Source: Accumulibacter sp. (GTDB lineage: Bacteria > Pseudomonadota > Gammaproteobacteria > Burkholderiales > Rhodocyclaceae). Taken from it: 9,871 nucleotides of DNA. Where the stretch lies: positions 1-9,871 of the forward strand of contig JAISQQ010000144.1 of NCBI GenBank assembly GCA_031274075.1, read 5' to 3'. Both the position numbers and the translations under genes were made by a program. Shown here piece after piece: positions 5,711-9,871 of this stretch. The notes under the pieces are model-generated. The model saw only the letters and a program-made list of their open reading frames with translations, was not told the origin of the DNA and did not search any database. Each line of letters begins with the position of its first letter. The first letter of the stretch is position 1.

Positions 5711-8248
5711 TCAGGCTCTCACCACCTTGACCGCGCACTTCTTGAAGTCCGTTTCTTTGGAAAGCGGACACGTGGCGTCGAGGATGAGCTTGTTGACCAG
5801 CTTGGATTCGTCGAAGAAGGGCACGAACACCAGACCCCGCGGTGGCTTGTTGCGTCCGCGCGTGTCGACTTGCAGGGTGATCTCGCCGCGCCGCGAAATC
5901 ACTTTCACTTTCTGGCCGCGCTGCAGCTTGCGCTCCCGGGCGTCGTCCGGATGCATGTAAACGACCGCTTCCGGCACCGCCCGGTGCAGTTCGGGCACGC
6001 GGCGGGTCATCGAGCCGGTGTGCCAGTGTTCGAGTACGCGGCCGCTGCTCATCCACAAGTCGTATTCCTTGTCCGGCATCTCGGCGGGCGGCTGGTAGGG
6101 CAGGGCGAAAATGTTCGCCTTGCCGTCCTTCTGGCCGTAGAAGCGGACGCCCTCGCCCTTGGGCACGTAGGCGTCGTAGCCCTCGCGGAAGCGCCACAGG
6201 GTTTCCTTGCCGTCGATCACCGGCCAGCGCAGGCCGCGCGCCTTGTGGTAGGCGTCGAAGGGCGCGAGGTCGTGGGCGTGGCCGCGCCCGAAGGCAGCGT
6301 ATTCCTCGAACAGTCCCTTTTGCACATAGAAGCCGAAATATTCGGACTCGTCGTTGGTGTAGCCCTCGATGGCGTGCCGGTTGACGGCGACGGTATCTTC
6401 CTTCGGGAACTTGTTGACCACGCCGTTGGCGTAGAGCACGTCGTAGAGCGTCTTGCCGCGGAGCTCCGGCTTCTTGGCGAGCAGTTCCCCGGGCCACACC
6501 TCCTCGACCTTGAAGCGCTTCGAAAACTCGATGTACTGCCACAGGTCGGAACGGGATTCGCCCGGCGCCTTGACCTGCTGCCGCCAAAACTGGGTACGCC
6601 GCTCGGCGTTGCCGTAAGCGCCTTCCTTTTCCGCCCACATCGCCGTGGGCAGGATCAGGTCGGCGGCTATCGCCGATACCGTCGGATACACGTCGGACAC
6701 CACCACGAAGGCCTTGGGGTTGCGCCAGCCGGGATAGATTTCTTCATTGATGTTCGGCCCCGCCTGCATGTTGTTGGTGGTGGACGTCCAGTAGCATTTC
6801 AGCTTGCCGTCCTTCAGCGCGCGGCTTTGCGCCACGGCGTGCAGCCCGACCTTGGGGGGAATCGTGCCCTCCGGCAGTTGCCAGGCCGTTTCCGCGGTCT
6901 TGCGGTGCGCCGGATTGCCGACCACCATGTCGGCGGGCAGGCGGTGCGCGAAAGTGCCGACCTCCCGCGCCGTGCCGCAGGCCGACGGTTGCCCGGTCAG
7001 CGAGAAGGGACCGCAGCCGGGCTTGGAAATCTTGCCGGTGAGCAGATGCACGTCGTAGAGCAGATTGTTCACCCAGGTGCCGCGTGTGTGCTGGTTGACG
7101 CCCATCGTCCAGAAGGAAACCACTTTCTTTTCCGGATCGGCGTACAGCTCGGCCAGCCGCTTCAGATTTTCGGCGGGCACGCCGGAGAGTTCGACGGTTT
7201 TTTCCAGCGTGTATTCGGCGACAAACCTGGCGAAATCCTCGAAGCCGATCGGCTCGGCGGCGCCCGCGTCGCCCTTGGGCTTGCCGTCCGGACCGTCATA
7301 ACCGTTGCTGGTCGCTTGCTGCTCGACCGGAGTGTTGGGGCGCAGGCCATAACCGATGTCGGTGGCGCCTTTCTTGAAGTTGACGTGCTTTTTGATGAAA
7401 TCCTCGTCGACCTTTTTGCTCTGGATGATGTGGTTGCAGAGGTAGTTGAGGATCGCCAGATCGGTCTGCGGCTTGAAGATCATCGGGTTGTCGGCCAGTT
7501 CGAACGAGCGGTGCTCGAACGTCGACAGCACGTGCACTTCGCTCTTGTCGTGGGTGAGCCGGCGATCGGTGACGCGCGACCACAGCACCGGGTGCATTTC
7601 GGCCATATTCGAGCCCCAGAGCACGAAGGCGTCGGCCTGCTCGATGTCGTCGTAACAGCCCATCGGCTCGTCGATGCCGAAGGTGCGCATGAAGCCGACC
7701 ACGGCGGAGGCCATGCAGTGACGGGCGTTCGGGTCGAGATTGTTGGAGCGGAAGCCCGCCTTCATCAGCTTCACGGCGGCGTAGCCTTCCCAGATCGTCC
7801 ATTGTCCGGAGCCGAACATGGCGACCGAGGCGGGGCCGTCGGTCTTCAGCGCTTCCTTCCACTTCTCGGCCATGATATCGAAGGCTTCGTCCCAGGAAAC
7901 GAGCGTGAAGTCGCCGTCCTTGTCGTACTTGCCGTCCGTCTTGCGCAACAGGGGCTGGGTGAGCCTGTCCTTGCCGTACATGATCTTGGAGAGGAAATAG
8001 CCCTTGATGCAGTTCAGGCCGCGATTGACCGGGGAATCCGGATCGCCCTGGGTGGCGACGAGCCTGCCGTTCTGGACGCCCGCCAGCACCGAACAGCCGG
8101 TGCCGCAGAAACGGCATGGAATCTTGTCCCAACGGATCGTCTGGTCGGCGGCCGCCGCCGCGGCCGCGATGGGGAGCGACATGCCGGCGACGCTTGCCGC
8201 TGCCGCGACGGCTTGGGTTTTCAGGAAGTCACGACGATCCATGCTCAT
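5711..8248 (-). CDS. napA: Periplasmic nitrate reductase, catalytic subunit NapA
   Basis: An 845-residue molybdoenzyme that reduces nitrate to nitrite in the periplasm with electrons from NapB. The N-terminus has a Tat signal, DRRDFLK (Arg5, Arg6), then an Ala-rich core ending near the seven-alanine run at 28-34. The mature part opens with the 4Fe-4S motif C45-x2-C48-x3-C52-x27-C80, followed by Lys82, used for electron transfer to the pterin. Cys178 in ARHCMASAV is the expected molybdenum ligand. [20 protein letters not shown] and the [15 protein letters not shown] block are typical of NapA and bind bis-MGD. The length fits the family (about 830). The start is ATG at 8248, with AGGAG seven bases upstream; the frame continues upstream but lacks family residues. 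The 5' end overlaps napD by 20 nt. NasA and formate dehydrogenases are more distant relatives and lack these blocks with a Tat signal. Confidence 0.98.
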   Translation of the reverse strand: MSMDRRDFLKTQAVAAAASVAGMSLPIAAAAAAADQTIRWDKIPCRFCGTGCSVLAGVQNGRLVATQGDPDSPVNRGLNCIKGYFLSKIMYGKDRLTQPLLRKTDGKYDKDGDFTLVSWDEAFDIMAEKWKEALKTDGPASVAMFGSGQWTIWEGYAAVKLMKAGFRSNNLDPNARHCMASAVVGFMRTFGIDEPMGCYDDIEQADAFVLWGSNMAEMHPVLWSRVTDRRLTHDKSEVHVLSTFEHRSFELADNPMIFKPQTDLAILNYLCNHIIQSKKVDEDFIKKHVNFKKGATDIGYGLRPNTPVEQQATSNGYDGPDGKPKGDAGAAEPIGFEDFARFVAEYTLEKTVELSGVPAENLKRLAELYADPEKKVVSFWTMGVNQHTRGTWVNNLLYDVHLLTGKISKPGCGPFSLTGQPSACGTAREVGTFAHRLPADMVVGNPAHRKTAETAWQLPEGTIPPKVGLHAVAQSRALKDGKLKCYWTSTTNNMQAGPNINEEIYPGWRNPKAFVVVSDVYPTVSAIAADLILPTAMWAEKEGAYGNAERRTQFWRQQVKAPGESRSDLWQYIEFSKRFKVEEVWPGELLAKKPELRGKTLYDVLYANGVVNKFPKEDTVAVNRHAIEGYTNDESEYFGFYVQKGLFEEYAAFGRGHAHDLAPFDAYHKARGLRWPVIDGKETLWRFREGYDAYVPKGEGVRFYGQKDGKANIFALPYQPPAEMPDKEYDLWMSSGRVLEHWHTGSMTRRVPELHRAVPEAVVYMHPDDARERKLQRGQKVKVISRRGEITLQVDTRGRNKPPRGLVFVPFFDESKLVNKLILDATCPLSKETDFKKCAVKVVRA

Positions 8249-8501
8249 CTCGGTTCTCCTCAAGCGTAAGTGCTTCGTCCGAATATTCATAGGAAAGGGT
8301 GGTGGACATGACGTTCGCCACCTGGTGGATTTGCAGGATGGAATCGGAGACGGCATGGCCGGGGCCGTCCTCCACCAAGACGATCATTCGCCCGTCGCCG
8401 CTGTCGGCCGCCACGCTGGCGCCGGGCGCCGCCGCCACCGCCGCCCGGATGCCGGCGGCGTGGCGGGGCAGGAACTTGAGCACCAGGCTGACGATTTTCA
8501 C
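8229..8501 (-). CDS. napD: NapA Tat-signal-binding chaperone NapD
   Basis: A 90-residue cytoplasmic protein of the NapD family, which binds the NapA twin-arginine signal and holds back export until the cofactor is inserted. The sequence reads as a small ferredoxin-like fold: strand KIVSLVLKF, helix [14 protein letters not shown], strand ASVAAD, strand GRMIVLVE, helix [15 protein letters not shown], and the closing strand STTLSYEY. These match the family's pattern, including the P-G-x-x-V element between the first helix and the next strand. The C-terminal tail is acidic ([11 protein letters not shown]). The start is GTG at 8501, with GGAAGGAG eight bases upstream (8509-8516). The 3' end overlaps napA by 20 nt, the normal chaperone-before-enzyme order. 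I see no napF or napE upstream. Confidence 0.9.
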   Translation of the reverse strand: MKIVSLVLKFLPRHAAGIRAAVAAAPGASVAADSGDGRMIVLVEDGPGHAVSDSILQIHQVANVMSTTLSYEYSDEALTLEENRDEHGSS

Positions 8502-8626
8502 GCGCGTGCTCCTTCCGGGAACGGACGCAACGCGGCTTGCATGACGATGGCGGGGCGGCCCGCCGCGCGGCGCCGGCGCAATTCACCGTGCCCCGGCGGA
8601 CGGGGCGCAAGCATCATGACCATCCG

Positions 8627-8642
8627 TGCATATCCCAAGCCA
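8627..8642 (-). promoter_or_regulatory. Possible sigma54 (-24/-12) promoter upstream of napD
   Basis: On the minus strand the sequence reads TGGCTTGGGATATGCA. It has the GG and GC pairs at the exact 10-nt spacing required for RpoN promoters. It matches TGGC at -24 and TGCA at -12, but lacks the AC after TGGC. A transcript would start near 8615 and leave a leader of about 115 nt before the napD GTG. GG-N10-GC is common by chance in GC-rich DNA, so this is tentative. Confidence 0.3.
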
Positions 8643-8720
8643 GCAGCGAGCGGACAGCGACCCAGCGGAACCGTCCGACGCCCCCTATTCACTTTTTTCC
8701 CCCGAAGTGTTTTCGAGTGT

Positions 8721-8750
8721 TTTATATGTCGATGGCAATCACAACCGCAA
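8721..8750 (-). promoter_or_regulatory. Possible sigma70 promoter with FNR/CRP-like dyad upstream of napD
   Basis: The minus strand reads TTGCGG (8745-8750), an 18-nt spacer, then TATAAA (8721-8726). Inside the spacer is GTGAT-TGCC-ATCGA (8729-8742), which matches the FNR/Anr/Dnr consensus TTGAT-N4-ATCAA at 8 of 10 positions. Its left half also reads TGTGA as in CRP sites. A site between -35 and -10 would suggest repression if this promoter is the right one, or activation of another start downstream. Oxygen- or nitrate-responsive control of nap by this regulator family is well known; this site is a reading by eye. Confidence 0.35.
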
Positions 8751-8777
8751 CATTGCGGCAATTTCAGATAGTGGCGG

Positions 8778-8799
8778 TTCCCCCGGCAAAACCGGGGAA
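8778..8799. repeat. GC-rich hairpin upstream of the nap promoter region
   Basis: CCCCGG (8781-8786), loop CAAAA, CCGGGG (8792-8797), extended by TT/AA at the base with one bulged C. There is no T tract on either side, so it is not a normal intrinsic terminator. It lies about 30 bp upstream of the possible nap -35 box. Confidence 0.5.
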
Positions 8800-9076
8800 T
8801 CAGCGCTGTGTTCAGGCAATCGCGTGAATAAGCTCGTCCTGGTGCGCGCGCGTTCGTGCTGGGTTTTTCCCTTGACGAGGGAGGACAGGAAAGTTCTTCA
8901 GCGCTTGTTTTCACCATGCCCAGGCTTGCGCTGCCGACGCGGTGGGGCAACGATCGGCACGATTGGCGGAAGACATTCCGCTTTTCCGCCCCGCGGCTCC
9001 CGCTCCCTGCCGCAAGCCGGGAGTAAACACCAAAAGCCGCGCTACGACTGGTCTCGGGCGCGGTTAAGGGGCGATG

Positions 9077-9121
<45 letters not shown>

Positions 9122-9163
9122 CAAGAACCGGGCCAAGCTGGCTACCGCCCCGCCGGAAAATTG

Positions 9164-9196
9164 CCACACTGTTTTGCCACACTGTCACCACACTGT
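9164..9196. repeat. Three direct repeats of CCACACTGT, operator-like
   Basis: CCACACTGT occurs at 9164-9172, 9177-9185 and 9188-9196, with start-to-start spacing of 13 and 11 bases, about one helical turn. The first and third copies are followed by T runs. On the minus strand they read ACAGTGTGG and lie just downstream of a possible promoter (-10 at 9205-9210), where an operator would overlap the transcription start. No known regulator is recognised from the motif. Confidence 0.6.
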
Positions 9197-9204
9197 TTTT
9201 TCTC

Positions 9205-9233
9205 ATTTTACTCATGTACCACGTATTTTTCAC
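9205..9233 (-). promoter_or_regulatory. Possible distal sigma70 promoter reading toward napD
   Basis: The minus strand reads GTGAAA (9228-9233), a 17-nt spacer, then TAAAAT (9205-9210). These match the consensus at 4 of 6 and 5 of 6 bases. The start would fall near 9198, inside the CCACACTGT repeat cluster, and transcription would cross the TG/CA tract before napD about 700 nt away. The surrounding DNA is AT-rich, which raises the chance of a false match. Confidence 0.25.
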
Positions 9234-9512
9234 TGACCCCACGAATGGTTTTGGAGTCTCAGCCAAAAAGCGGAAAAACGCAAGTCAACAAAACACTGCA
9301 AGCTGTCAATCCCGGGCGAAAATGTTCGCTTTCCCGATTTACGCGCTCGGCGGACGGGGAAGCCGCTTGGTTTTCATGGCCAACACAGCCTCAATAAAGG
9401 CGGGGATCAGAAGACCGAAGACAGTAATATTCACGGGCGCGAAGCATCCGGTAACCGCGCTGTCCTTCGTCCTCTGAAACAAGACAACGGGATTCACGCG
9501 ATGGCGCTGCCT

Positions 9513-9542
9513 TTGTGTTTCGGGGTGATCCCCGGCTAAACT
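9513..9542 (+). promoter_or_regulatory. Possible promoter upstream of ccmA
   Basis: TTGTGT (9513-9518), an 18-nt spacer, then TAAACT (9537-9542). The spacer holds a small hairpin CGGGG-TGAT-CCCCG (9521-9534). A transcript would start near 9549, about 40 nt before the ccmA ATG. Both boxes are weak matches. Confidence 0.25.
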
Positions 9543-9589
9543 CACGCCAACGCCATTTGATCCGGCCTTCACCTTTCCGACCTATCTTC

Positions 9590-9871
9590 ATGCTCGCAGC
9601 GTCCGATCTCGAATGTTTCCGCGGCGACCGGCGGCTTTTCGCCAGGCTCGGGTTTTGCCTTGGCGCAGGCGAGCTGCTTTGCCTGCTGGGGTCGAACGGT
9701 GCGGGCAAGACCAGTCTGCTGCGCATGCTCTGCGGACTGCTGCCGCCCGCCGCCGGAGAAATTCGCTGGCGCGGCCGGGCGATCGGCCGGCTTGGCGAGG
9801 ACTATCGGCGCGAACTTTGTTTTCTCGGCCACCACGACGCGATCAAAGAAGAACTTACCCCGCTCGAAAAC
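9590..9871 (+). CDS. ccmA: Heme exporter ATP-binding protein CcmA, N-terminal part (runs off right edge)
   Basis: The first 94 codons of an ABC-transporter ATPase; the gene continues past the window. CcmA with CcmB forms the cytoplasmic ATPase of the cytochrome c maturation system, which drives release of heme-loaded CcmE so that CxxCH proteins such as NapB and NapC can be hemylated in the periplasm. The opening MLAASDLECFRGDRRLF, with AGELL before the Walker A motif GSNGAGKTS (34-42) and LLRMLCGLLPP after it, is typical of CcmA. So is LGHHDAIKEELTPLEN, where a His replaces the Q-loop Gln of most ABC ATPases. No good ribosome binding site precedes the ATG at 9590; the upstream bases are pyrimidine-rich, so translation may start weakly or the start may differ. 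Transcribed away from nap. A generic ABC ATPase cannot be wholly excluded without the C-terminal part. Confidence 0.9.
   Translation, partial: MLAASDLECFRGDRRLFARLGFCLGAGELLCLLGSNGAGKTSLLRMLCGLLPPAAGEIRWRGRAIGRLGEDYRRELCFLGHHDAIKEELTPLEN

Noticed and set aside
8148..8167. Two GCGGCCGC palindromes 12 bp apart
   Set aside because: They fall in the Ala codon run of the NapA Tat signal peptide and are explained by coding for alanine in GC-rich DNA.
5633..8269. An 878-codon plus-strand frame opposite napA
   Set aside because: It is a shadow of napA produced by high GC at third positions. The minus-strand frame has the NapA motifs, Tat signal and ribosome binding site.
8966..8985. Hairpin GCGGAA-GACA-TTCCGC followed by TTTT, a possible plus-strand terminator
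   Set aside because: The stem is short, the T tract has only four bases, and no plus-strand gene lies upstream for it to terminate.
9339..9434. A short minus-strand frame (GTG 9434) encoding a hydrophobic stretch with FGLLIPAFIEAVLAM and a basic tail
   Set aside because: It could be a one-helix membrane peptide, but no ribosome binding site precedes it and I recognise no family. It is not NapE-like in pattern. It remains unproven.

Overview
The window is a GC-rich block from a Gram-negative proteobacterium, and it carries a periplasmic nitrate reductase (nap) operon. The gene order (napDAGHBC followed by moaACDE), the diheme NapB, the tetraheme NapC, a ccm cytochrome c maturation locus next door and GTAG-type REP hairpins fit a denitrifying or nitrate-reducing betaproteobacterium, perhaps Rhodocyclales-like. 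That placement is inference from family resemblance and layout, not from a search.

Layout. From 8501 down to 351 everything lies on the minus strand: napD (GTG start), napA, napG, napH, napB, napC, then moaA, moaC, moaD and moaE. The nap genes are very tightly packed. napG/napH, napH/napB and napB/napC each share a 4-nt ATGA stop/start overlap, as do moaC/moaD. moaA begins 16 nt after napC, so the first molybdopterin genes are probably read from the nap transcript. A small 179-bp element with 11-bp terminal inverted repeats and a TAA target duplication sits between moaA and moaC. It carries inside it a pair of inverted REP hairpins (REPIN-like). Beyond moaE lies a REP-like hairpin and then the 5' end of modA (molybdate-binding protein), which runs off the left edge on the minus strand.

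Between napD and the right-hand gene is about 1.1 kb without a convincing gene (8502-9589). It holds a (TG)20 dinucleotide tract, three copies of CCACACTGT at 11-13 bp spacing beside a possible promoter, a hairpin, a sigma70-like promoter with an FNR/CRP-like dyad, and a sigma54-like -24/-12 element in front of napD. The right edge holds the first 94 codons of ccmA on the plus strand.

Together the genes describe one supply line for periplasmic nitrate respiration. ModA takes up molybdate. MoaA/C/D/E make molybdopterin. NapA holds the Mo cofactor and a 4Fe-4S cluster and is exported by Tat under NapD's guard. NapC and NapGH deliver quinol electrons, NapB passes them to NapA, and Ccm attaches the hemes of NapB and NapC. 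I see no clearly undescribed gene system. The unusual content lies in the noncoding DNA.
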